Shown: in pieces, positions 14,610-23,900 of the stretch | Layout: the number at the start of each line of letters is the position of its first letter | Position numbering within the stretch: the stretch's first letter is position 1 | DNA from: a virus | Virus record (IMG/VR): IMGVR_UViG_3300034104_005580 | Coordinates: 1-64,000 of that record | DNA length: 64,000 nt | Strand: one strand, 5' to 3' | The notes under the pieces: model-generated | Seen by the model: only the letters and a program-made list of their open reading frames with translations | Told to the model about the DNA's origin: nothing | Database searches by the model: none | Program-made: the position numbers and the translations under genes

Positions 14610-15131
14610 ATGGCCCGGATCGAACGACTCCCAGACCCGACCAAGTGGCGTTTCGTCCTGGTCCACCGTGTGATCCGCCATGGCTTCTCCCTCCATGTGT
14701 CAAACTCCAGGGGGACGGCTCGCTCCTTCCTCTCCCTCCACCACGGCGAGGCCAAGCCCACGCTCTGCCTCTCTGACCCCTACCTCCGAGACCGACTCCT
14801 TCGGCTCGGTGGGTGGCAGGAGGTGACCGCCGACGTGGGCCCTCACACCCCGAAGTGCTGGGACGAGGACCGGGCCGCCTGGAAGCTCGACCCCGAAGGC
14901 TTCCTCCCCTGGGAGCGCAAGCCCGGGGAGAAGCTCGCCCCCCTTCCCACGTCCGAGGCCGCACCCACGGGGGAAGAGGTGGTGATCGAGGGGGCCAGCC
15001 TCCCGGCACCGGCGAGGCGTGAGCCCCGTGGAGCCGCCGCCGCCTCGGCCGAGAAGAAGGAGCCGAAGGTCTCTCCCGCCCCCTCTGGGGGTAAGCCCGG
15101 CTCCGGTCCCACCCCTCGCCCTCGCGGGTGA
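14610..15131 (+). CDS. Unknown protein, 173 aa
   Basis: ATG preceded by GGAGGTGCCTCC. Residues 1-95 look folded (KWRFVLVHRVIRHGFSLHVSN, LRDRLLRLGGWQEV, PKCWDEDRAAWKLD); residues 100-173 are a Pro/Ala/Glu/Lys-rich disordered tail. First gene after the capsid terminator, where head decoration or completion proteins are often found; no homology is recognised. Confidence 0.62.
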   Translation: MARIERLPDPTKWRFVLVHRVIRHGFSLHVSNSRGTARSFLSLHHGEAKPTLCLSDPYLRDRLLRLGGWQEVTADVGPHTPKCWDEDRAAWKLDPEGFLPWERKPGEKLAPLPTSEAAPTGEEVVIEGASLPAPARREPRGAAAASAEKKEPKVSPAPSGGKPGSGPTPRPRG

Positions 15132-15157
15132 TAGCGTAGAAGCTGGAGGCTCACCTA

Positions 15158-15736
15158 ATGTCGATGGCAGCAGCGATCACCGCCGCCCGGGTGAAGTCCT
15201 ACCTGGGACTGCCCGCCGGGCTCACCCAGCACGACACCTTCCTGGACTACCTTTGCCAGAGTGCCACGGAATACGTGGCGACTCGGCTTGGCCTCTCTTC
15301 CGGGCTCACGGTCTTCTCCTACTCGGAGACCCTGGACGTGGAGGACAACGGCTGCGACCGGCTTCGGCTCTCGGCCTACCCGGTGGTCTCGGTGACCGCC
15401 CTCTCCGATGACGGGAGCGCCCTGGACTCGGAGGACTTCTACCTCCATCGGTCGGCTCGGTGGGTGATCCTCTCCGGGTCCGGTGCCTACTTCTCCCAGG
15501 GGAAGCGGAAGGTGGTGGCGACCTACACGGCGGGATGGTCCACCGTGCCCGCCCCGGTGCTCCACGCCCTCACCCTCACGGCGGCCTTCCACTTCAACCA
15601 CGCACCGAAGGAGGGGATCGACTCGGAGCGGATCGGGGCCTACTCCATCGCCCTGGCGAAGGGAGAGACCCAGCCTCTCCCGATGACCGCCGAGGTCCTC
15701 CTGGCCGAGCACTTCTCCCCCGTCACGTCGAGGTAG
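15158..15736 (+). CDS. Head-tail connector (gp6-like adaptor)
   Basis: 192 residues from ATG. The start, AAITAARVKSYLGL...HDTFLDYLCQSATEYVATRLG, is the helical hairpin typical of phage connector or adaptor proteins (Phage_connect_1 and YqbG-like), followed by VEDNGCDRLRLSAYPVVSVTALS and VVATYTAGWSTVPAPVLHALTLTAAFHFNH, matching the conserved tyrosine-rich YTAGW and helix end of that family. It forms the ring under the portal. Gene order after the capsid fits. Confidence 0.75.
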   Translation: MSMAAAITAARVKSYLGLPAGLTQHDTFLDYLCQSATEYVATRLGLSSGLTVFSYSETLDVEDNGCDRLRLSAYPVVSVTALSDDGSALDSEDFYLHRSARWVILSGSGAYFSQGKRKVVATYTAGWSTVPAPVLHALTLTAAFHFNHAPKEGIDSERIGAYSIALAKGETQPLPMTAEVLLAEHFSPVTSR

Positions 15737-15739
15737 ACC

Positions 15740-16084
15740 ATGACCCTCTCCCGCACCTTCCCCGCCGGGGTCCCCATCCCCGCCTCCATCCACTGCCCGG
15801 ATGAGGTGGTGAGGCTCGCCCGCGAGGGGCGCACGGCCACGGCCACCCCCCTCCGGCGAAGCTCCCAGGTCGCCCTCCAACGCCAGGGCTTCAAGGTCCA
15901 GGCCGAGGTGCCCGAGCTGGACCCCGAGAAGGCCGGGGACGTGAAGCCCGGGGACGTGACCGATCCGGTGGCCTACCAGGAGGCCCTGGCGTCTGGGGCG
16001 ATCACCGAGGCCCCGAAGGCCGAGGTGGAGAAGGCCCTGGAGACCGGCAAGCCGAAGAGCAAGGCCACCACCCGGAAGAAGTAG
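15740..16084 (+). CDS. Unknown protein with charged tail, 114 aa
   Basis: ATG three bases after the previous stop (GAGGTAGACC before it). An N-terminal 50 residues with IHCPDEVVRLAREGRTA, then an Asp/Glu/Pro-rich stretch and a Lys-rich end (KPKSKATTRKK). It lies between connector and adhesin genes and ends where the next gene begins. No family recognised. Confidence 0.58.
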   Translation: MTLSRTFPAGVPIPASIHCPDEVVRLAREGRTATATPLRRSSQVALQRQGFKVQAEVPELDPEKAGDVKPGDVTDPVAYQEALASGAITEAPKAEVEKALETGKPKSKATTRKK

Positions 16085-17881
16085 GTGAGCACCACCCTGG
16101 AGAAGGACTACGCGCCCGGTCGCCCGCCCGTGAGGATCAGGCTGGCGGGTGAGCCCGTGGAGGTGAAGGTCTCCGAGGTGACCCCCTCCGTGGGCTCGGT
16201 CACGGTCACCCTGGATGCCTCGATCACCACCCTCCGGGGGCTCGGCTTCTCGGTGGTGGGGCAGACCCCCGCTCCGAGTGGGGCGAAGGTCTACCGGGGC
16301 ACCTGGAGTGGAGCCGCCTCCTACCTCGTGGACGACGTGGTGAAGGCTCCGAACGGGAAGAGCTACAAAGCCACCACGGCGAACCAGAACACCCAGCCTC
16401 CGGGAGCCAACTGGAGCGAGGTGACCGTGGCTTCCGATCTGGCCTCCACCACGATCCTCTCCGGGACCGGGGTGCCAGCCTCCTCCCTGGGGGAGGACGG
16501 GGTCTACTTCCTGGACACCCAGGGTGGGAGGCTCTACGGCCCGAAGGCCGCCGGGGCATGGGGCAGCGGCTACTCCTTCGGGGCCGGTGGGAACACACTC
16601 CTGAACGGAGCCGGTGCCCCTGGGAACGGGCTCGGCGCGGACGGGGACTTCTACATCGACACCGGAGCGACCGCGATCTATGGCCCGAAGGCGGCCGGAG
16701 CGTGGGGTGGCTCCACCTCCCTCGTGGGGCCCCAGGGCTCCCAGGGCTCCCAGGGCTCCCAGGGCTCCCAGGGGAACCAGGGGAACCAGGGGACCGCCGG
16801 GGTGGATGGGAAGACCGTCCGCTCTGGAAGTGGGGCTCCAGCCGGTGGCGTGGGGGTGGACGGGGACTTCTACATCGACACCACGGCCTGGACGATCTAC
16901 GGCCCGAAGGCCGCCGGTGCCTGGGGGAACCCCACCTCCATCGTGGGAGCCCAGGGGGCCCAGGGGAACCAGGGAGCCACCGGGGCCACCGGCTCGGCCT
17001 CGGTCTACGGCTCTGGAGTGGACGGCAACCTCGCCTTCGACGGGCAGGCGACCATCCTCGGCATGGTTCCATCCGGCAACGTCTACACGATGACCCGGGA
17101 CATCTACGCCCAGGACCTCTCGTTTAGCTCTGGGGTCACGGTGAAGACCGGAGGCTTCATCCCCTTCGTGAAGGGGACCCTGACCTTCGCGGACTCCACT
17201 TGCGGCTTCTCGTGGTCGGGAAACTCCGCGAGCGGCCTGACCGCTGGCACCGCCTTCTCCCTCGTGGGCTCCCTGGCGGTGACGACCCAGGCGGGTGGAG
17301 CTGGAAGGAATACCACCGGCAACGGCACCGCCCCGGGTGCCCTGGCCTCCTCCGTGCCTCTCGTGAAGGGAGGGGCGGGTGGAAATGCCGATGGGGCGAA
17401 CAAGGGCGGCGTGCCTTCCACGCCCACGGCTCCCATCGCCAACTGGGGCGGGTGGCAAGCCCTGGACTGGGTGCTCCGTCGGTGCCGCTTCCAGAACGGC
17501 ACCTCCTTCACCGTGGGAAACTACGGGTGCGGCGGCACGGGTGGAGGGACCAACGTGGGGACCGGGACCGCCACCTCCGGCGGTGGTGGAGCGGGTGGCC
17601 CCCTCGTGGTCGTCTTCGCCCGCTACGTGGTGAGCACCACCGGGAGCGGGCAGATCATCGCCGGTGGTGGAAAGGGGGCGAACGCCGCCGCCACCGGGAA
17701 CGGGCTTGCGGGTGGTGGTGGTGGGGGCTCCGGTGGAGTGGCGGTCCTCGTGACCAGCACGCCGAGCCCGGTGGTGACCCTCTCGGCCCCAGGCGGGTCT
17801 GGGGGGACGGCGGCGGGTGGTGGCACGGCTACGGCCGGAGCGACCGGGGTGAATGGGGCCACCCTCCTCCTCGCCGCCTGA
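16085..17881 (+). CDS. Collagen-like, glycine-rich adhesin or tail fibre protein
   Basis: 598 residues, GTG directly after the previous TAG. Order of parts: an N-terminal beta domain (1-65); a chitin-binding-like module AKVYRGTWSGAASYLVDDVV...KATTANQNTQPPGANW (about 67-115); three copies of a unit ending in YGPKAAGAWG (about 150, 200, 275), two of them beginning GDFYIDT; two collagen-like Gly-X-Gln runs (about 217-240 and 293-305, DNA is a 9-base tandem repeat near 16737-16795); and a very Gly-rich C-terminal half with beta-strand character. This is a host-binding trimeric fibre type architecture. Its place between the connector and neck genes instead of after the tail genes is unusual and may mean a capsid or neck fibre. 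Confidence 0.7.
   Translation: MSTTLEKDYAPGRPPVRIRLAGEPVEVKVSEVTPSVGSVTVTLDASITTLRGLGFSVVGQTPAPSGAKVYRGTWSGAASYLVDDVVKAPNGKSYKATTANQNTQPPGANWSEVTVASDLASTTILSGTGVPASSLGEDGVYFLDTQGGRLYGPKAAGAWGSGYSFGAGGNTLLNGAGAPGNGLGADGDFYIDTGATAIYGPKAAGAWGGSTSLVGPQGSQGSQGSQGSQGNQGNQGTAGVDGKTVRSGSGAPAGGVGVDGDFYIDTTAWTIYGPKAAGAWGNPTSIVGAQGAQGNQGATGATGSASVYGSGVDGNLAFDGQATILGMVPSGNVYTMTRDIYAQDLSFSSGVTVKTGGFIPFVKGTLTFADSTCGFSWSGNSASGLTAGTAFSLVGSLAVTTQAGGAGRNTTGNGTAPGALASSVPLVKGGAGGNADGANKGGVPSTPTAPIANWGGWQALDWVLRRCRFQNGTSFTVGNYGCGGTGGGTNVGTGTATSGGGGAGGPLVVVFARYVVSTTGSGQIIAGGGKGANAAATGNGLAGGGGGGSGGVAVLVTSTPSPVVTLSAPGGSGGTAAGGGTATAGATGVNGATLLLAA
16737..16795 (+). repeat. Nine-base tandem repeats coding the collagen-like run
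   Basis: Four near-perfect copies of CAGGGCTCC followed by CAGGGGAAC units inside the adhesin gene, coding Gln-Gly-Ser and Gln-Gly-Asn triplets. Copy number may vary by slippage. Confidence 0.8.
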
Positions 17882-17955
17882 TTACCTCGCGACGGTGAAG
17901 GAGCCGGGCTATACCAGCTCGGTCAGCTCGGCCCTTCTTCCTCGGAGTTACCCCC

Positions 17956-19077
17956 ATGCGCGTTCTCGTCACCGGCGGAGCCGGCTTCATCGGCTCCCAC
18001 CTCGTGGACCTCCTTCTCCAGCACGGCCACGAGGTGGTGGTGCTCGACAACCTGGACCCCCAGGTCCACGGGGAGGAGCGGGCGTGGCCCTCCTACATGC
18101 CGCCCGAGGGCCCCCACCTGACCCTCCTGGAAGGGGACGTGCGGGAGGCCACCGACCTCCGTGGGGCGATCCGGATGCTCGGCGGGGTGGATGCCGTGGC
18201 CCACCTCGCGGCGAAGGTGGGGGTGGGTCAGGGGCAGTACCAGATCGCCCCCTACTATGACGTGAACGTGCAGGGCACGGCGGTCCTCCTCCAGGAGCTG
18301 GCGAAGATGGATCACGCCTTCCCCCGGCTCTTCGTGGCCGGGTCGATGTCCAGCTACGGGGAGGGGGCCTACGTTCGCCAGGGCGAGCGCGTGCGGCCTC
18401 ACGAGCGCCCCGCCCTTCCGGCGGAGTGGGAGGCGGACGGGGAGTGGGACTTCCCTGGCTTCCTCCCCGTGGGCGTGGAGGAGACGGACGAGCTTCGGCC
18501 CGCCAGCTTCTACGCCTCCACGAAGGCCGAGCAGGAGAGGATGGCCCTGATCTTCGGGGACACCTACGGGGCCCAGGTGGCGGTGGGTCGCCTCTTCAAC
18601 GTGTACGGCCCCCGGCAGGCCCTGGGGAACCCCTACACGGGCGTCTGCGCGATCTTCGGGAACCGGCTCCTGGCCGGGGAGAGCCCCCTGATCTACGAGG
18701 ACGGGAACCAGACCCGGGACTTCACCTTCGTCTCGGATACCGCCTCCGCCATCTTCGCCCTTCTTTCCCACCCGGAGGCCCGGGGGGTCTACAACGTGGG
18801 GACCGGGCGGCCGATCTCGGTGCGGCAGGTGGCGGAGGGGCTCGCCCTCGCCCTCGGCAAGGACATCCCTCCCACCCTGGCGAAGAAGGCTCGCTCCGGG
18901 GACGTGCGGCATTGCTTCTCCGACTCCTCCCGGCTCCACGGCCTGGGGTGGGTGCCCCAGGTGAGCCTCCGGGACGGGCTCGTGAAGCTCACCGACTGGA
19001 TGAAGGATCAGACCGCCACCGTGGGAGCCCAGGCGTTGGCTCACCTGGAGATGGAAGGTCGCGGACTTGTGAGGTAG
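17956..19077 (+). CDS. NAD-dependent sugar-nucleotide epimerase/dehydratase (extended SDR)
   Basis: 373 residues from ATG. The NAD loop TGGAGFIGS (residues 6-14) and VLDNLDPQVHG start the Rossmann fold; AHLAAKVGVG (about 88) is the typical extended-SDR turn; SMSSYGEG gives the Ser/Thr of the active site and SFYASTKAEQE (about 184-194) the YxxxK pair. FNVYGPRQ and RDFTFVSDTASAI are the substrate-domain hallmarks of UDP-glucose 4-epimerase-like enzymes. Likely product is a modified UDP- or dTDP-sugar; the exact sugar is not readable. With the nearby triple glycosyltransferase it suggests sugar decoration of virion, host surface or DNA. Confidence 0.85.
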   Translation: MRVLVTGGAGFIGSHLVDLLLQHGHEVVVLDNLDPQVHGEERAWPSYMPPEGPHLTLLEGDVREATDLRGAIRMLGGVDAVAHLAAKVGVGQGQYQIAPYYDVNVQGTAVLLQELAKMDHAFPRLFVAGSMSSYGEGAYVRQGERVRPHERPALPAEWEADGEWDFPGFLPVGVEETDELRPASFYASTKAEQERMALIFGDTYGAQVAVGRLFNVYGPRQALGNPYTGVCAIFGNRLLAGESPLIYEDGNQTRDFTFVSDTASAIFALLSHPEARGVYNVGTGRPISVRQVAEGLALALGKDIPPTLAKKARSGDVRHCFSDSSRLHGLGWVPQVSLRDGLVKLTDWMKDQTATVGAQALAHLEMEGRGLVR

Positions 19078-19096
19078 GCTCTCCGCGAGGTGCCCT

Positions 19097-19663
19097 GTGG
19101 AGCTGCTCACCACTCGCGATCTGTTCGGCTCGGATACCACCCTCTCCCGGCTCTCCATCCGGTGGGGGGTCTGGGGGTACGCCCGCCCACCCGTGGGATG
19201 GACCCAGGACCCGACGAAGGTGAAGCTGGGGGAGTGGCTCAACTACGGCTTCGTCTGCGAGGACCAGGATCGGGGGCTCGACTCCTCGATCCCGGCGACC
19301 CTCACCCGGAAGGTGAAGAAGGAGACCGCGATCCCGGTGGGCCGGTACCGCTTGCGGAGGACGTGGTCTCCGAAGTTCCAGAAGCTCGTCATGGAGGTCC
19401 AGCGGGTCCCTGCCTTCCAGGGGATCAGGGTCCACCCGGGGAAGAACGACGACTGGACCGAGGGATGCCCCCTCCCTGGCTTCACCCGTGACCCCTCCAC
19501 CTGGACCATCGGGAAGAGCCCGGAGGCCGCGAAGTGGCTGGACGAGCGAGTGGCCGAGTGCGAGACCCGAGGGGAGGAGTGCTACTGGGAGGTCACCCGG
19601 GACCCCGTGGCGTGGGCGAAGGCCCTGGCCACCCTGCCCCACCTCGCGGACCTCCCCAGGTAG
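19097..19663 (+). CDS. DUF5675-like protein
   Basis: 188 residues from GTG. The conserved core matches the DUF5675 pattern as I remember it: TLSRLSIRWG...FVCEDQDRGL, then TAIPVGRYRLRRTWSPKFQKL, VPAFQGIRVHPGKNDDWTEGCPLPG. In that family the IxxHxG...TEGCxL segment (about residues 113-128) is the most conserved and resembles the active region of L,D-transpeptidase-like folds. Function is not established; a role in cell wall binding or cutting during entry is possible. It sits between a sugar epimerase and an unknown gene, away from the lysis region. Confidence 0.65.
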   Translation: MELLTTRDLFGSDTTLSRLSIRWGVWGYARPPVGWTQDPTKVKLGEWLNYGFVCEDQDRGLDSSIPATLTRKVKKETAIPVGRYRLRRTWSPKFQKLVMEVQRVPAFQGIRVHPGKNDDWTEGCPLPGFTRDPSTWTIGKSPEAAKWLDERVAECETRGEECYWEVTRDPVAWAKALATLPHLADLPR

Positions 19664-19681
19664 CCCGGCGCGGGGATAGGA

Positions 19682-19710
19682 TGGAACCGGAGAAGCCAGC
19701 GGGCTACTAT
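19682..19710 (+). promoter_or_regulatory. Promoter candidate: TGGAAC-N17-TACTAT
   Basis: TGGAAC (19682-19687), 17 bases containing GAAGCCAGCGGGC, TACTAT (19705-19710), 20 bases before the next ATG. A similar GAAAGCCAGCGG...CACTAT occurs just before the membrane protein gene at 39155. Confidence 0.42.
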
Positions 19711-19729
19711 TCTCCGAGGAGTCTCCACC

Positions 19730-20239
19730 ATGAAGATCGCCGTTGTCGGTTCCTTGCGCCAGGAGGACGAGCACCTCCTGGGATGCACCGCCATCCTGGC
19801 CGGTCCCACGAGCCGCTGGCTGGGGGCGTGGTACGGCTCGGAGGCCAAGGTCTACCGCGAGGGCTTCCACCTCCTGGAAGGGGTCGCCCTGGCCGTGGGT
19901 CCGGATGCCGTGGCCCTCGCCTCCCAGGTGGCCGGGTGCCCCTACCCGGTGGTGCTCGTGGCCTACACCGGGACCGAGCCCGCCACCCTCCTGGAGGAGG
20001 CCGTGAAGCTTCGCCGGGAGATGGGGCAGGCGGTCCACCTCTTCGTCCTCACGCCCACCTTCGGCTCCTGGATGGAGGTGAAGTGCGGGGCCGTCCACTT
20101 CTTCGGTGGCTACCCCGAGCGTGCCCCAGACCCCGCGCCTCCCCTGATCCCCCTGGGGGAGGTGGTGGCGGTGGAGGAGACCAAGGTGAAGGAGAAGGGC
20201 GAGAAGGGCGAGAAGGGCGAGAAGAAGGGGAAGGCGTAG
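19730..20239 (+). CDS. Unknown protein with Lys-Gly-Glu repeat tail
   Basis: 169 residues, ATG with GAGGAGTCTCC before it. Residues 1-130 are mixed alpha/beta (MKIAVVGSLRQEDE, PVVLVAYTGTEPATLLEEAV, VHLFVLTPTFGSW) and could be a small Rossmann-like fold. The C-terminus is a four-fold Lys-Gly-Glu repeat coded by GAGAAGGGC units (20197-20232). No family recognised. The next gene begins immediately after its stop. Confidence 0.6.
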   Translation: MKIAVVGSLRQEDEHLLGCTAILAGPTSRWLGAWYGSEAKVYREGFHLLEGVALAVGPDAVALASQVAGCPYPVVLVAYTGTEPATLLEEAVKLRREMGQAVHLFVLTPTFGSWMEVKCGAVHFFGGYPERAPDPAPPLIPLGEVVAVEETKVKEKGEKGEKGEKKGKA

Positions 20240-20854
20240 ATGTCGATCACCGCCCTCTCCGGGAGCCGCTACACCCTCCAGCGACTCACCCCCTTCCTTC
20301 TGGAGGCCGTGACCGCCGCCGGTGGAGGGCACGCCCCCACTCGCCAGCCGCCCGCCCCCAGCTCGGTCCAGGTGAAGGCCACGGCGGCCGGGACGGTGGT
20401 GGTCGCTGGGGTGGTGGATGGCTCCTCCACCTCGGAGACCCTCACCTTCACCGCCGGTGGCGGGTACCGGGCCACGGCTCGCCGCTTCACCTCGGTCACC
20501 ACGATCACCCCCACCGGGGCCCTGGTCGGCACCACCTTCTCCGCGAAGTTCCTGGGGGCCGATGGTTCGGTGAACCCGAAGCTGATGGCCAACGTGGCCA
20601 CCGGGGTCCCTGGGGCCTTCTCGCCCGGCACCCCGAAGTGGGTGAACCAGCGGGACGTGAGGGTGGAGAGCCGACAGGCGATGATCGGGATCGACTACCG
20701 GACGGACCTGGAGCCGAAGCGAGGGGACTACCTTCTGGACGAGGACACCGCCGAGAGGTGGCAGGTGGAAGGCTCGCTCCTCCTTCGGGGCGGGATGATC
20801 CCCCACCACTGGGAGGTCCACGTTTCCCTCCGAGACGGGGAAGCCCCGGAATAG
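20240..20854 (+). CDS. Probable head-closure or neck protein
   Basis: 204 residues, ATG abutting the previous TAG. The middle is Thr/Gly-rich beta sequence; the end, RTDLEPKRGDYLLDEDTAERWQVEGSLLLRGG, resembles the region of head-closure (stopper) proteins that states a boundary then strands (RGDxxxDxxxxxWxV). The order connector, this gene, gp10-like, tail terminator fits. Assignment rests on position and a weak motif. Confidence 0.5.
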   Translation: MSITALSGSRYTLQRLTPFLLEAVTAAGGGHAPTRQPPAPSSVQVKATAAGTVVVAGVVDGSSTSETLTFTAGGGYRATARRFTSVTTITPTGALVGTTFSAKFLGADGSVNPKLMANVATGVPGAFSPGTPKWVNQRDVRVESRQAMIGIDYRTDLEPKRGDYLLDEDTAERWQVEGSLLLRGGMIPHHWEVHVSLRDGEAPE

Positions 20855-20915
20855 TGGACGGCCCGGCTTCTCGTGTTACCCTGGACGGGCAACCCCAGTC
20901 TCCCAGGAGGAGCCC

Positions 20916-23900
20916 GTGCGTGACCCCGCCTCTCTCTCGGCCGAACGTGAGGCCCTTGCCTCTCCCTTCACCTACGGGGTGGTCATCCCGACCATCGCCA
21001 CCCCGGAGGTCCTGATCCCCACCCTTCGGCGGCTCGTGAGCCACCTCCCCACGGACGAGGGGGTGATCATCGCCCTCTGCCTGAACCCGGTCCCGGCGAA
21101 CCTCGCCCGCATCCGGGAGGTGGAGTCCGAGCTGGAGGCCCTCTCCCAGGCCCTGGAGGGGACCCCGCACGATCTGGTCTGGATGAACGAGGGGAAGGCC
21201 ACCGGCTTCGGGCTCGCCTCCAACCGGGCGATCCAGATCATGCTGGACCGGGCCGGTCTCCCCGACCTCACCGTGATCTTCAACGATGACCTCCGGGTCA
21301 CTCCCGGGTGGCTCCAGGGCTTGAAGAAGGCGGCCTCCACCACCTTCGTCCGCCTCGTCTCCGAGCCTCCGTCCGAGGCCCCGGACGATGGCCGGGTGCT
21401 CCAGCAGGTGGGAGGGAAGGACGTGGGGGTCCGCCCGAGGCGGCCTCTGGAGGGCTACGGCCGGATCGGCATCGTGGGCCCGTGCTCGGTGAACGTGGCG
21501 GGCATCCAGTCCGTGAGCGCCGAGGCGCAGATCACCGAGAAGAACGCCGACCACTTCTCCAGCCTCTTCCGCCGGGACAACTCCGGGGAGTACCTCTCGG
21601 CCTCCTTCCTCTCCGGCTTCTGCATGGCCCTCACGGCGGAGTGCCTTCTGGACCTCTCCTACCGTGGGGAGGATGGGAAGGTGATCGGGGTCTTCGACGG
21701 CGAGCGGTACCCGGTGGCGGGCTACGAGGACAACGATCTTTGCGTCCGGGCGGAGCGCCAGGGATGGCGGCTCCTCGTGGACGGGGAGACCTTCATCTTC
21801 CACCTCGGACACCAGAGCTTCGACAAGTTCTTCCCGGGCATGGACCGGGGGATGCGGAACCGGCTCGCGTATTACGAGAAGCACCGGGCCGAGAGCCGGA
21901 ACGGGCCGACCCAGAAGGTGGTGGCGGTGTACCGGGTGAAGGTGGAGACCGGGAACGACATCGGCTACCTCCGCGCCTCCATGGTCGGGATGTCCCGGCT
22001 CGTGGATGGCTTCGCGATCCTCCTCACCGAGAACCCCGCCGAGTGCTCCCGCTCCCCGGACTTCCGGGCGTGCCTCCCCTCCTTCGGGGACCATGATCGG
22101 GCGTGGCTCCAGGCGTGCGTGGATGCCACGAAGGAGAAGGGCGGCGGCTTGAAGGCCGTGGCCGAGGCCACCCGCCGGTGGGTGATCCAGACCCTTCGCC
22201 TCCAGGCCAAGGACCAGGGGGGCCGCGAGGTGCCCGTGAAGGTCCGGTGCTGGGAGGGGGACTTCAACGAGCGCGAGGAGCGGAACGGAGTGATCGCCCT
22301 CGGTGAGTCCATGGGAGCCGACTGGCTCTGGTCGGTGGACCACGACGAGCTTCCGGAGGAGCGCGTGCGCCGTGCTCACCTGGACCGCTGGCTCTCCCAC
22401 CCGGACCCGATGGTCCAGGAGTGGGACTTCTCCTGGCTCAACCACTGGGACTCCGAGAGGATGATCCGGGTGGACTCCCCGTGGGGCGATGCCGTGAACG
22501 GGCGGCCGACCTACCGGGGCGGGATGCACGGCTTCCGTTTGTGGAAGGTCAACAAGGCGTTTCCGCGCCGCATCCAGGCCGGTGGCTTCAACGGCTTGCA
22601 TTGCGGCAACTGCCCGGAGATGGGTCCCCAGGCCAAGCGGGTGGCGGGCTTCCGGTTCCGGCACCTCGGCTACCTCCGCCACTTCGACCGGGTGAGGAAG
22701 CTCCGCCGGTACGGCGAGCAGGACCCGAACCCCGATCCGTGGCTCGTGGGTGCCGATGGATACGGCCACCTCGTCCAGGAGGAGGGGGCGGTCTTCTACC
22801 CCTACGTGGAGGTGAACGGGATGGGGCTCCACGTCCTGGTCTACGAGAAGGAGGACCCGGACGATCTGGGGCGGCTCCTGGACTACCTCTACGGCGTGGT
22901 GGACGCCGTGGTCCTCACCTGGACCGGCGAGTGGGCCGAGGGGGATCGTGGCTGGACCTCGGACCCGGAGGCCCCCTGGTCCCTGGAGGAGTGGCCCTCC
23001 ACCGGGCCGAGCCGTGAGCTGGCGAAGTATGCCTCCCTCTTCCGGGCTCGCTTCATCCACCACCCCCTGGCCGACAATATCGCGGAAGCTCGCAACGCCG
23101 GTATCCGCGAGCTGGCTCGCATCGGGAAGGAGGAGCTGCCCGGGATCGGGTGGTCCCTCTTCATCGACCCGGACGAGCACTTCCAGGCTCCTCACGAGGA
23201 GATGGTGGCCCTGCGCCGGATGGCCGAGGTGTCGAACGGGTGGGGGTGGCTCTTCCGTTACCACAACCTCCAGCCCGCCGGGCCCCCCACCTCCTCGGAG
23301 TCCGTGCGGCTCTCCCGCATCGACCCGGAGGGACTGATGGTGATGAACGGGCGGGTGCATGAAGGGTTCGACCACGCCACCCAGGCCCTCCTGGCTCGCG
23401 GCGAGCACCCCCAGCTTCGCTACTCGCCCTTCGTCCTGCTCAACGCCGGGCAGAAGGTGAGCGACCTCCGGATGGAGCAGAAGCTGGACCACTACATCCA
23501 CCTGCTCCGCCTGGAGCTGGCGGACGATCCCTACTCCGCGAAGGCGTGGGTGAGCCTCGGCCTCCACGCCGAGAACCAGGGGGACGAGAATACGGCCATG
23601 GAGTGCTACCGGCGGGCGATGCTCTGCCCCGGCAACTCCTACCTGCCGTTCAAGGAGGCGGGCTTCTACCACCTCCGGATGGCCCGGATCATGGTCTCCG
23701 AGGTGGTGGCCCGCACGGCGGGCTCCCACGGGTACCACCGGATCGCCCAGGAGATGCTCGCTTGGCTCCAGGAGAACGCTCCGGAGCGGCCCCTGGTCGG
23801 GATGGCCCGGGTGGACGGCTCCTCCAGGAAGGGGCTCTCCTTCGACCTCCCGGACTTCCCGGACCCGACCATCCCCCCGGCGGTGCCCACCGATCCCGGT

